Below are positions 1 through 6,637 of a DNA stretch of 19,452 nucleotides, piece after piece. The translations under genes and the position numbers were made by a program. The DNA comes from Bacillota bacterium (lineage in GTDB: Bacteria > Bacillota > Clostridia > Christensenellales > Aristaeellaceae): positions 1-19,452 of the forward strand of contig JAEYOV010000060.1 in assembly GCA_023411395.1 (NCBI GenBank), given 5' to 3'. A model generated the notes under the pieces. It was not told where the DNA came from and ran no database searches. It saw only the letters and a list, made by a program, of their open reading frames with translations. How positions within the stretch are numbered: the stretch's first letter is position 1; the number at the start of each line of letters is the position of its first letter.

Positions 1-20
1 TATCCCCGGGGGGGGGTAGT

Positions 21-192
21 GGAGGGCCGAAGCCCTCCAATGGTCAATCGAAAATCAGCGACATGTGCGGTGATTTTCGCAGGAATTTCGAAGAAATTCC
101 TTCCTTGCCCGAGCAAACGGCCGCAAAATGGCGGCGCCATTTTGCAGTGAAGCGAGGGGAAAAATCGAAAAAGTGGTTACACCACTTTTTCG
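21..192. repeat. Array of five perfect stem-loops upstream of the phage replication genes
   Basis: Five perfect inverted repeats lie within 172 nt: 21-27/32-38 (7 bp, CGAA loop), 49-57/71-79 (9 bp, 13-nt loop), 82-89/93-100 (8 bp), 123-133/135-145 (11 bp, 1-nt centre) and 166-177/181-192 (12 bp, TAC loop). The stems differ in sequence, so the conserved property is the structure rather than a copied unit. None is followed by a T-run, so they are not ordinary terminators. The spacers are rich in GAAGCGAGG-like or GCGCAGCGAAAG-like purine strings, and the last one supplies the ribosome binding site of the following gene. No gene is apparent in 1-219. Function is unknown; a structured leader or a replication-related structure is inference. 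Confidence 0.75.
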
Positions 193-219
193 AGAGCGCA
201 GCGAAAGAAGGGTTCAAAT

Positions 220-1521
220 TTGCCCAACAGGATACTGAAGGAAAGCATCTGCGTGAGCGAAAGCATCGACGCGCTTATGCCGGCGGAGGAGATCGTCTTC
301 TACCGGCTGCTGGTGAATTGCGACGATTTCGGGCGCATGGATGGCCGGGTGGCGGTGCTCCGGGCGAAGCTGTTCCCGCTGAGGCAAATTTCGCCGGAGC
401 AGTTGAAAGCCGCGCTGGACCGCCTGGAAGCGCTGCAAATGATCCGCCGCTACCAGGTGAAAGCCAAGCCCTACCTGTTTGTTGTGAACTGGGACGCCCA
501 CCAAACCATACGCGCCAAGCGCTCAAAGTATCCCCCGCCGGAGTATGCTCCCGGCGCGACACCCGAGGGCGCCTCCCCCGTGCCGCAGGCGGATCAGCCG
601 CGGCAAGCGCCGGAGAAAACCCTCCCCCCGGCGGCAAAAAATGGGGCCGCGGCGGATGTTTCCGCGCCAAAGCCGGATACACCGGCGGACGAACCCTCCG
701 CCGGGGAGCATCCGCCCGCAGGCGAACCGGACGCGGCGGATGCCGGAGAGCCGTCCGCGCCTAATATATATGAAGGGAAAGCAAAGCCATCCCCCGCCAC
801 CAAGGCGAAAGCCGGGCCCATCAAAAAACAGCCCCGGCACAAAAAGCAAAAGGCCCGTGCCGCGCCGGGGGCTGCTCACCGCGCGGCCGTCAGGGAGCAG
901 GCAAAGGCCCCGCCGGGCGGCCAAACCGCCATGGCAGCCGCGCCGTATGCAAACGCCTGCGCGCCGCCGGAATCCCTTCCCGGCCCTTCGCCGCCGGGGG
1001 ATTTTCCGGCCTTTAAAGAAGCGTGCATGCATGTGCAAGCAGATGCAAGCAATTGCAAGCAGATGCATGCAGATGAAATCAATTGCAAGCAGATGCAAGC
1101 AGATGCTTTCATATGTTCCCGTAATCCAATCAGAATCCAATCCGAAAAGGAATCCCAATCCGTATCCGTATCCCCGGGGATTATGGCGGCTGCGGACGCG
1201 AGCGCCTTCAGGGAGGGGATTTCGGCCATCGAAAAGCAGGCGGCTGCCCTTGGCATGCCCTTTGCCTCCGCCGACCGGGACCTGGCCGAAAGCCTGATGG
1301 CGGAGTTTACCCTGAACTGGCTTTTGGAGGCCATGCGGCGCGCGGGGCAGGGACAGGCCTCCTGCCGCTCGTGGCGGTATATCCGCGCCATATTAAGCGC
1401 GTGGCGCGCAAAGGGAGGGATCGACAGTGTCCATGGCGGAAGTCATACAGGCGGTGAAGGACAAGGACTTCGAGAAGCTCAAGGCGATGTTCGCGCCGCT
1501 TTGCTCATCCGAAGATACTGA
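220..1521 (+). CDS. DnaD-like phage replisome organiser / replication initiator
   Basis: Predicted phage-type replication initiation protein of 433 residues. TTG start at 220, preceded by AGAAGG at 206-211. Residues 1-90 resemble the winged-helix N-terminus of phage DnaD-like replisome organisers, with the stretches EEIVFYRLLVNCDDFGRMDG and LFVVNWDAHQTIR. Residues about 95-270 form a long Ala/Pro/Lys-rich low-complexity linker. Residues about 270-300 are Cys/Met/Gln-rich (NCKQMHAD, NCKQMQAD) and are encoded by 10-bp DNA repeats. Residues about 330-400 match the helical DnaD/DnaB_2-type C-terminal domain, including a YIRAILSAW motif. Such proteins bind the phage origin and help load the helicase; the helicase loader gene follows directly. 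The last 32 codons overlap that gene by 95 nt and look like read-through beyond the domain. The long linker makes it larger than many relatives. The family call is fairly firm; the substrate origin is inferred. Confidence 0.8.
   Translation: MPNRILKESICVSESIDALMPAEEIVFYRLLVNCDDFGRMDGRVAVLRAKLFPLRQISPEQLKAALDRLEALQMIRRYQVKAKPYLFVVNWDAHQTIRAKRSKYPPPEYAPGATPEGASPVPQADQPRQAPEKTLPPAAKNGAAADVSAPKPDTPADEPSAGEHPPAGEPDAADAGEPSAPNIYEGKAKPSPATKAKAGPIKKQPRHKKQKARAAPGAAHRAAVREQAKAPPGGQTAMAAAPYANACAPPESLPGPSPPGDFPAFKEACMHVQADASNCKQMHADEINCKQMQADAFICSRNPIRIQSEKESQSVSVSPGIMAAADASAFREGISAIEKQAAALGMPFASADRDLAESLMAEFTLNWLLEAMRRAGQGQASCRSWRYIRAILSAWRAKGGIDSVHGGSHTGGEGQGLREAQGDVRAALLIRRY
1021..1110. repeat. In-phase 10-bp iteron-like repeats inside the DnaD-like gene (candidate origin)
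   Basis: Nine consecutive 10-bp blocks share the core TGCAAGC or close variants, exactly in register: blocks ending at 1040, 1050, 1060, 1090 and 1100 end in GCAAGC; 1030 and 1070 end in GCATGC; 1080 and 1110 are degenerate. The 17-mer AATTGCAAGCAGATGCA occurs at 1051-1067 and 1081-1097. Spacing of one helical turn is typical of initiator binding arrays. Because 10 is not a multiple of 3, the protein repeats only every 10 residues, which suggests DNA-level constraint. Several phages (lambda O, lactococcal P335-type rep genes) carry their origin inside the initiator gene; the application here is inference. Confidence 0.6.
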
Positions 1522-2206
1522 GTACGAGTGCGAAATCTGCCGCGATTCCGGCTGGGTGGACGCGGGCGAGCGCCGTGTTGCGCCCTGCCGCTGCGTGGCC
1601 TTGAAAAGGGCGCGCCGGCAGATGGAGCAAAGCGGTTTGCAGGGTCTTCTCGAGCGGTACACCTTTGATAATTACACCGCTCAAGCGTCCTGGCAGCAGG
1701 GGCTTTACGATCTGGCCAGGGGGTATTTAAGCCATGTGCTTGCCGGCGGCAAGGGCTGGCTGTACCTATCCGGCCAGCCCGGCTGCGGCAAAACGCACCT
1801 GTGCACCGCCGTGTGCGCGGGGCTGCTGGAGATGGGAACCCCCGTCCGCTACATGCTCTGGACGGACCAAATCCAGCGCATCAAGGCCGATATTTTAAAC
1901 AGCGAGGCGCTGGATACGCTGCTGGAGCCGCTGAAGAACATCCCCGTCCTGTACGTGGACGACCTGTTCAAGGGCCCGCCGGCGAAAAATCCCACGCCGA
2001 CCGCGGCCGACCTTAGGCTGGCGTTTGAGATATTCAACATGCGCTATGTGCGGCAGCTCCCCACCATTATCTCCAGCGAGTGGGACCTGACCGCGCTCCT
2101 CGATACCGACCAGGGCACCTTCTCCCGCGTGTACCAGCAGAGCAAGGAATATACCGCCTTCGTCCAACCGGATTTCAAAAAAAAATTCCGGCTGCGGGGG
2201 GTGTGA
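1427..2206 (+). CDS. DnaC/IstB-like AAA+ helicase loader, phage type
   Basis: A 259-residue AAA+ ATPase expected to load the replicative DnaB-type helicase at the phage origin. GTG start at 1427 behind AAGGGAGGGA (1411-1420); an internal ATG at 1433 is an alternative. The N-terminus has a zinc-finger-like cysteine set (C35-x2-C38 and C54-x-C56), common in phage DnaC-like proteins. The Walker A motif GQPGCGKT is at residues 116-123 and Walker B VLYVDD ends at D178-D179. The segment FNMRYVRQLPTIISSEWD fits sensor 1 and the following helix, and SRVYQQSKEY the arginine-finger region. It overlaps the DnaD-like gene by 95 nt and precedes the cysteine-rich gene by 2 nt, consistent with one transcript. 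Family confidence is high; partner specificity is inferred from context. Confidence 0.88.
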   Translation: MSMAEVIQAVKDKDFEKLKAMFAPLCSSEDTEYECEICRDSGWVDAGERRVAPCRCVALKRARRQMEQSGLQGLLERYTFDNYTAQASWQQGLYDLARGYLSHVLAGGKGWLYLSGQPGCGKTHLCTAVCAGLLEMGTPVRYMLWTDQIQRIKADILNSEALDTLLEPLKNIPVLYVDDLFKGPPAKNPTPTAADLRLAFEIFNMRYVRQLPTIISSEWDLTALLDTDQGTFSRVYQQSKEYTAFVQPDFKKKFRLRGV

Positions 2207-2208
2207 CC

Positions 2209-2541
2209 GTGCCCCATGACAACAGCGGCGCCAGCGTGCGCTGCCCCTATTACAAAAGCCACACCAGGACAAGCCTCATCTGTGAATGGATCGGCGGCAG
2301 CCTGCTCACCCAGCACTTTCCCTCCTCCCAGCGGCGCATACGCTACATCCGCAAGTATTGCTCCACCTGGGATTTCGGCCGCTGCCCCTTCGCCGCCGTC
2401 ATGAACTGCACCCATGCGCCATGGCTGAGGCCACCAGGGGCTCCGCCCCTGGACCCCGCTCAAGGGATAAAACCCCTTGAGAAACCCCATATAGGGGAGA
2501 AAACAGGCGAGGCGGCCGAAACAGAGCGGTGGGAGCGGTGA
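2209..2541 (+). CDS. Small four-cysteine phage-associated protein with repeat-derived tail
   Basis: A 110-residue protein starting at GTG 2209, two nucleotides after the helicase loader stop and behind a GGGGGG-rich ribosome binding site. Residues 1-65 contain four cysteines (C12, C25, C51, C59) in the pattern RCPYYKSHTR - ICEW - YCSTW - RCPFAAVMN, which resembles small zinc-binding proteins often encoded beside phage replication genes. The molecular role is unknown. From about residue 74 the sequence is encoded by the two-hairpin repeat at 2434-2497 (GAPPLDPAQGIKPLEK) and then by the following repeat zone, so the tail is probably not part of the original protein; the original stop may have been lost when the repeat arrived. 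Gene status is likely, function open. Confidence 0.6.
   Translation: MPHDNSGASVRCPYYKSHTRTSLICEWIGGSLLTQHFPSSQRRIRYIRKYCSTWDFGRCPFAAVMNCTHAPWLRPPGAPPLDPAQGIKPLEKPHIGEKTGEAAETERWER
2434..2497. repeat. Two-hairpin interspersed repeat, copy 1
   Basis: Stem 1 is 2434-2441/2445-2452 (CCAGGGGC with loop TCC) and stem 2 is 2459-2466/2474-2481 (CTCAAGGG), followed by a short CCCC/GGGG pair at 2485-2488/2494-2497. The same architecture recurs at 12463-12518, with compensatory base-pair changes in both stems. It resembles dispersed GGGGCNCCGCCCC palindromes common in Clostridia genomes. Here it is read through in frame as the tail of the cysteine-rich protein. Confidence 0.8.
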
Positions 2542-3130
2542 AGGAGCCCAGCCTCCCCTAGTGGGGCAATAGGCGAGGCGGAGGAGGCTGGCGAAAAGGA
2601 GTAATGCGAACGGTGAAGGAATCCGGCCCCCGCCAGTGGCTCCGTAACCCCGAGCCCGCCTGTGGCGGATATGCGAGGGGTGGAGGAGGCTGGCGAAACA
2701 AGCGATGCAAGCGGCAGTGCAGCAGCGCGCCGATTGAGCCAGATGGAGGGAAATGGGCCGGGTGGATGAATCAAGCGAAAGGTTTCGAAGTCCTGTCGCC
2801 GCCTGTGGCGGCAATAGACAGGGCGAAGAAAGCCGACGAAACCAGCAATGCGAACGGTAGTGAGCAGTGCGACGATTGAGGCGGCCGGGATGGGCCGGGA
2901 GCGGCAGCGAACCGGAACGACCATTGAGCTTGCGGAATGTGAGCAGTGCGACGATTGAGGCGGCCGGAATGGGCCGGGAGCGGCAGCGAACCGGAACGAC
3001 CATTGAGCTTGCGGAATGTGAGCAGTGCAACTATTGAGCCAGATGGAGGGAAAGGGGCGGGATGGAGGAAGCGAGCGAAACGGGTTCCGTAGCCCGGCTG
3101 CCCCCAGTGGGAGCAATAAAGCCGGGAGGA
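2504..3130. repeat. Repeat zone of nested hairpins and related units
   Basis: No convincing gene lies between 2542 and 3281. The zone holds at least four diverged copies of a unit built from a nested hairpin, a GCAATA-type string, and purine-rich text (GGAGGAGGCTGGCGAAAC, AGCAATGCGAACGGTAGTG, GATTGAGCCAGATGGAGGGA). Nested hairpins: 2548-2556/2583-2591 enclosing 2555-2558/2563-2566; 2792-2797/2817-2822 enclosing 2798-2803/2807-2812; 3093-3099/3120-3126 enclosing a CCC-CAGT-GGG hairpin. Long minus-strand frames exist but are made of repeated peptide text and are probably not genes. Origin and function are unknown; the style resembles the hairpin array at 21-192. Confidence 0.7.
2861..3038. repeat. 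79-bp tandem repeat, two full copies plus a partial third
   Basis: The string TGAGCAGTGCGACGATTGAG begins at 2861 and at 2940, and a diverged form begins at 3019, giving an exact 79-bp period. The first two full units differ at one visible position (GGCCGGGATGG against GGCCGGAATGG). The third copy departs after GTGCAACTATTGAG and joins the CCAGATGGAGGGAAA text also seen at 2739-2753. The near identity points to recent duplication. Confidence 0.9.
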
Positions 3131-3164
3131 GGAAACGGCCGATCGGTGTTCATAGGGTGTTCTT

Positions 3165-3269
3165 AGGGGACACGGTTCATAGGGGACGGTTCTACGTGTT
3201 CTCTCTCATTCGTCAACACAAAGAACCGTCCCCTGTGTCATGCAAAGTCCCCTGTGTCCATGTCCCCTT
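3165..3269. repeat. Palindromic GGGGACGGTTCT repeat, copy 1 (left border of defence-like island)
   Basis: The arms AGGGGACGGTTCT (3181-3193) and AGAACCGTCCCCT (3222-3234) are perfect 13-bp inverted repeats, with an inner GTGTT/AACAC pair in the loop. Outer degenerate arms read AGGGGACAC (3165-3173) and ATGTCCCCT near 3261-3269, so the structure is nested. The family is widespread in Firmicutes and resembles REP-like elements mobilised in trans; no transposase is present in this window. A second copy lies at 5385-5440. Confidence 0.85.
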
Positions 3270-3281
3270 TGTCTAGTTAGG

Positions 3282-3380
3282 TACTACTATGGCGCCGGGT
3301 GGACGGATATGCGGATTGCTAAGGAGATGGGCCTGACGGACAGATGCGTGAGGGGGAGGCGGACGGGGGCGGTGATGTAA
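3282..3380 (+). pseudogene. Truncated C-terminal fragment of a helix-turn-helix protein
   Basis: A 32-codon stretch ends in TAA at 3378-3380 and reads YYGAGWTDMRIAKEMGLTDR then CVRGRRTGAVM. The pattern G(W)TD-xx-IA-xx-MGL-xx-CV-xx-R matches the recognition half of small phage or recombinase-type helix-turn-helix segments. No start codon or N-terminal part exists in this frame: upstream the frame runs straight into the GGGGACGGTTCT repeat. It is most simply a gene end cut by repeat insertion or a deletion junction. It may belong to the phage module to the left. The fragment is short, so the call is moderate. Confidence 0.45.
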
Positions 3381-3412
3381 AGTGAGCATGTATAAATCGT
3401 AAGATGGCTGTT

Positions 3413-3418
3413 TATAAT
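3413..3418 (+). promoter_or_regulatory. Candidate -10 box for the ATPase-RloB operon
   Basis: A TATAAT hexamer sits in AT-rich DNA 82 nt before the chosen ATPase start. No good TTGACA is found 16-18 bp upstream (TGTATA at 3389-3394 is the nearest), so this is only a plausible weak promoter. Confidence 0.35.
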
Positions 3419-3499
3419 ATGAAAATCACGATAATTTCACAAAAACATTGACATAGAGAGGAGAAAGTGAGTACAATGGAGCAAAAGGAGGGGTGCGGA

Positions 3500-4696
3500 A
3501 TGTTGGTGCAGTTTCGGTTTAAAAACTATGCATCCTTTCGCGAGGAAGTATGCTTTGATATGCGTGCGGTAAAGGCCTATAAGGAGCACCCGTATAATCT
3601 TTGCTCCATTACCCCGAATGAAGACTTGCTGAAGGTGGCGGCTATCTATGGTGCAAACGCCAGTGGGAAATCCAATTTCGCAAAGGCATATCTGGACTTT
3701 TGCAGCCTTGTTAGAAATTCATTCAGCAATGCAGAGGATAAAAGGACGGTTCTTTCCAAATATTACAACGCTTTTCTGCTGTCACCGAACAGCCAAGATA
3801 CGGATACCGAGTTTAGCGGTGTATATGTGAAGGACAATTATCAATACGAGTATGGCTTTGTGTACAATGCGAATGAAATTGTTTATGAATGGCTGTACAG
3901 AAAATCCCTTAAGGGAAAAAGGAAGGCTATTATTTTTGAGCGCTATAAGCAAAACATCAATCTCGGAAGCACAGTGGAAGAAAGCTGTGGCAAATACAAA
4001 GATGAAATTGAGAAGGATGTGCTCGCACTTTCTTTTTTCAATTTGCTTAAGCTAAAAACAGATACATTCAAAGTTGTCTATCAAATCGTTACTGGTGCCT
4101 TTATCTTTTTGCCCCTTTCACAAACAGAGATTAACAAACATGTTGAGTTTTTGTTAGAAATAACTGGCGAGCAAGGAAGATCCGATATTTTGAAGTTTTT
4201 TGATACTATTGATATTCGCATTACTGATATTGCCGTAGAGAAAAGTAAAGAAGGAACAAAGGTGAGATTTTTTCATCCTGGTGCAGATGGAAAATTGTAT
4301 TCCTTGCCGCTTGATCTGGAATCGGATGGAACAAGGAAGATTATTGTCATGTATATGTATGCTAAGGCCGCTATTTCTTTAGGCTCGATTATGCTGGTGG
4401 ATGAACTGAACATGCAGCTTCATCCCTTGCTGGCGCGGTACATCGTGAATATGTTTCATGCAAGCGAAGGCCGCGGACAATTGATTTATACCACTCACGA
4501 TACCACACTTTTGGACAAAAGCTACTTCCGCCGGGACCAGATTTGGTTTGTGGAAAAGTCGGAGCATTGCGAATCCACCATGTATTCTCTAGCGGACTAT
4601 TCCATCCGCAAAGATGCCTCCTATGAAAAGGAATATTTGGGCGGCGCATATGGTGGCATCCCGATTCTGAAAGATACAAATGACAACAATTGTTAG
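3500..4696 (+). CDS. AAA_15/AAA_21-type ATPase of a RloAB/AbiL-like defence pair
   Basis: A 398-residue SMC/ABC-like ATPase. I place the start at ATG 3500, behind an ideal AAAGGAGG (3484-3491); the frame is open to GTG 3467, but that start has poorer spacing. The N-terminus MLVQFRFKNYASFREEV is characteristic of the family. Walker A GANASGKS is at residues 51-58, a signature-like SDGTRK near 275-280, Walker B MLVDE with D301-E302, and the switch histidine in YTTHD at H333. There is no separate nuclease domain, so activity probably resides in the partner encoded 9 nt downstream. In RloA/AbiLi and PARIS AriA systems such ATPases sense phage and control a TOPRIM-like effector. Base composition is visibly more AT-rich than the surroundings, suggesting transfer. 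Family confidence is high; the defence role is inferred from the pair. Confidence 0.85.
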   Translation: MLVQFRFKNYASFREEVCFDMRAVKAYKEHPYNLCSITPNEDLLKVAAIYGANASGKSNFAKAYLDFCSLVRNSFSNAEDKRTVLSKYYNAFLLSPNSQDTDTEFSGVYVKDNYQYEYGFVYNANEIVYEWLYRKSLKGKRKAIIFERYKQNINLGSTVEESCGKYKDEIEKDVLALSFFNLLKLKTDTFKVVYQIVTGAFIFLPLSQTEINKHVEFLLEITGEQGRSDILKFFDTIDIRITDIAVEKSKEGTKVRFFHPGADGKLYSLPLDLESDGTRKIIVMYMYAKAAISLGSIMLVDELNMQLHPLLARYIVNMFHASEGRGQLIYTTHDTTLLDKSYFRRDQIWFVEKSEHCESTMYSLADYSIRKDASYEKEYLGGAYGGIPILKDTNDNNC

Positions 4697-4705
4697 GAGT
4701 AGCGT

Positions 4706-5380
4706 ATGGGATCGGATGAAATTTTTAAAAGGAACCGGAAGGAACTTGAGGAAAGAAAAGCTGCCAAGAAAACACCTAAACCCGGCTCTATGCTGATCGT
4801 CACAGAAGGAACGGAGACGGAACCCTTATACTTTTGCGGCATGGCCAATTATATCAAAGCCAAGTACAATGGTGGACAAATCAATGTTATCGATGTTCAA
4901 GGGATTGGTAAAGGGACCAGGCGTGTAGTCGAGGAAGCTATAAAACTAGCCAGCCGCTCACCTTTCATGTATGAAAACGTCTGGGTGGCATTTGATAAAG
5001 ATGAGTTTAAGGACTTCGATGATGCCATAAAATTTGCACAAGAACAGGGAATCAAGGTGGCGTGGAGCAATCAATCATTCGAGTATTGGCTATATTTGCA
5101 TTTTGAATATTGTATTTCAGCACTGCATCGGGACGAATGGTTTCAAAAGGTGGATGAAATATTTCAGGAGCGCCAAATTGGTAATGGATGCTACAAAAAG
5201 AATCTGGGTAATATGTTTGCACTTTTCTCCAGTGACGGAAAGCTAAAAACCGCAATAGCAAACGCTAAAAGGTGTGAAGCACGTTACAAAAATAAACTGC
5301 AATCGCAATGTGATCCATGCACGACAGTTCATCATCTTGTTAGCAGCCTAAAAGATTACTTGACAGAGCTTCTAAAATGA
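4706..5380 (+). CDS. RloB-like protein (TOPRIM-type putative effector)
   Basis: A 224-residue RloB family protein. ATG at 4706 follows TAGGAG (4694-4699), which overlaps the ATPase stop codon, so the two are coupled. After a charged N-terminus, residues 29-43 read MLIVTEGTETEPLYF, with the acidic E34 and E39 expected of a TOPRIM-like metal site. FDKDEF provides D97 and D99, and WSNQSFEYWLYLHF (N122, E126) is the conserved RloB block. The C-terminal third is helical and ends in a KxxLTELLK-like segment. RloB partners ATPases in R-linked gene cassettes and in AbiL (AbiLii). TOPRIM-fold partners act as nucleases in PARIS and OLD-like systems; that activity has not been shown by anything in this sequence. 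The gene stops 4 nt before the right-hand palindromic repeat. Confidence 0.82.
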   Translation: MGSDEIFKRNRKELEERKAAKKTPKPGSMLIVTEGTETEPLYFCGMANYIKAKYNGGQINVIDVQGIGKGTRRVVEEAIKLASRSPFMYENVWVAFDKDEFKDFDDAIKFAQEQGIKVAWSNQSFEYWLYLHFEYCISALHRDEWFQKVDEIFQERQIGNGCYKKNLGNMFALFSSDGKLKTAIANAKRCEARYKNKLQSQCDPCTTVHHLVSSLKDYLTELLK

Positions 5381-5384
5381 CAAG

Positions 5385-5440
5385 GGGGACGGTTCTATTG
5401 ACACTCCGAGATGCGTGGGCGTGACGAGAGAACCGTCCCC
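5385..5440. repeat. Palindromic GGGGACGGTTCT repeat, copy 2 (right border of the ATPase-RloB pair)
   Basis: GGGGACGGTTCT (5385-5396) and AGAACCGTCCCC (5429-5440) are perfect 12-bp inverted arms around a 32-nt loop. The arms are identical to those of the copy at 3181-3234, while the loop differs. It begins 4 nt after the RloB stop codon, so with the left copy it brackets the two-gene operon. Confidence 0.87.
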
Positions 5441-5515
5441 GTGACACCCATTCTCAGAGCACCCCTGTTTTGCGGCCTGATAAGCGCGAACTTTTGCAAA
5501 AGAGGAGAGAGTGAG

Positions 5516-6457
5516 ATGGTGGAAAAGCAAGGCACGCAGGATATTATACTATTCCGGTCACAGGATCGTGTTATTTCTGTGCCTGTGCAAATCAAAGAGG
5601 AAACGGTCTGGCTTACCCAGGCGCAGATGGTAACGCTCTTTGAGACAACAAAACAAAACGTCAGCCTGCATATCAACAACTGTTTTCGCGAGAAGGAGCT
5701 TGATAAAAAATCAGTTGTCAAGGATTCCTTGACAACTGCGGCTGACGGAAAAAAATACAAAACAGCGATTTACAACCTGGATGTCATCATTTCCGTGGGA
5801 TACCGCGTAAAATCCCAAAGAGGCGTGGAGTTTCGGCGGTGGGCCAACGATGTGCTGAAGCGGTACATTATCAAGGGCTATGCTGTCAATGATACACGCA
5901 TCAGGCAATTGGGAGAGGTGCTCCGCGTGCTCAAAAGAGCGGCCCACGATCCGGATGCGCAAAAGATGCTGGATGTGATTGAGAAATATGCCCGTGCGCT
6001 GGAACTGTTGGACGACTATGACCATCAGCGGCTGAAAAAGCCGGAGGGTACCCAAGGCGCATATGTGCTCACGTATGAGGAATGCAAGGCACTCATTGCA
6101 CAAATGAAGTTCCATACGGGCAGCGCGGTTTTCGGCAATGAAAAAGACGAGTCGTTCCAATCGAGCATAAACGCAATCTATCAAAGCTTTGACGGGCGTG
6201 ATGTTTATCCCTCCATGGAGGAAAAAGCCGCCAATCTGCTGTACTTTATCACAAAGAACCATTCCTTCACGGATGGGAACAAGCGCATTGCCGCAGCCGT
6301 TTTTTTATATTTTATGGACAAGAGCGGCCTGCTGTTTGCAGATGGCGTGAAGCGGATGGACGATCATACGCTGGTAGCTGTCACCATTATGATTGCGGAA
6401 TCAAAGCCGGAGGAAAAGGAGACCATGATACATCTGGTCATGAACCTCCTGCAATAA
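5516..6457 (+). CDS. RhuM-family protein with C-terminal Fic/Doc domain
   Basis: A 313-residue protein starting at ATG 5516 behind AGAGGAGAGA; the frame is open further upstream but without a better start. Residues about 5-105 match the RhuM/DinD-like N-terminal domain (IILFRSQDRVISVPVQI, ETVWLTQAQMVTLF, YNLDVIISVGYRVKS, EFRRWAN). The C-terminal half carries a Fic/Doc core with HSFTDGNKR at residues 249-257, containing the catalytic histidine and the phosphate-binding loop. Fic enzymes attach AMP or phosphate to proteins, and Doc proteins are toxins. I see no obvious separate antitoxin, nor a clear (S/T)xxxE(G/N) inhibitory motif. RhuM proteins are frequent on genomic islands. It lies 75 nt beyond the palindromic repeat and may be an independent toxin-like or defence-associated gene. 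Confidence 0.85.
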   Translation: MVEKQGTQDIILFRSQDRVISVPVQIKEETVWLTQAQMVTLFETTKQNVSLHINNCFREKELDKKSVVKDSLTTAADGKKYKTAIYNLDVIISVGYRVKSQRGVEFRRWANDVLKRYIIKGYAVNDTRIRQLGEVLRVLKRAAHDPDAQKMLDVIEKYARALELLDDYDHQRLKKPEGTQGAYVLTYEECKALIAQMKFHTGSAVFGNEKDESFQSSINAIYQSFDGRDVYPSMEEKAANLLYFITKNHSFTDGNKRIAAAVFLYFMDKSGLLFADGVKRMDDHTLVAVTIMIAESKPEEKETMIHLVMNLLQ

Positions 6458-6637
6458 GCGCCCATCCTTACAAAAACCAAACTGTTTTACGCCCCCTACC
6501 CTACGGACAGCATGTACGGCGGCGTTTTAGCGCTGACAATTTTGATACCGCGCTTTGCGCCAAGGCTTTCAATGAAAAGGCTGATCAGCAGCAGCGGGGT
6601 ACTAAACCCAAGGTCACAAAGAGCCATCCCCCGCATC

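Noticed and set aside
1021..1110. 10-bp repeats as simple low-complexity noise in the coding linker
   Set aside because: The exact 10-bp register over nine blocks does not follow from codon repetition, so I kept it as a separate feature.
523..1158. Minus-strand and alternative plus-strand frames opposite the DnaD-like linker
   Set aside because: They arise from the GC-rich low-complexity linker and have no domains.
2861..3038. Possible CRISPR array
   Set aside because: The units are contiguous 79-bp tandem repeats without variable spacers.
2044..3116. Two long minus-strand open frames (2044-3030 and 2460-3116)
   Set aside because: They run through the repeat zone and across the helicase loader on the opposite strand; their peptides are repeated text made by the DNA repeats, and neither has a ribosome binding site or a recognisable domain.
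3467..3499. Earlier GTG/ATG starts for the ATPase
   Set aside because: The ATG at 3500 has an ideal AAAGGAGG at good spacing and begins exactly at the conserved MLVQFRFKNYASF segment.
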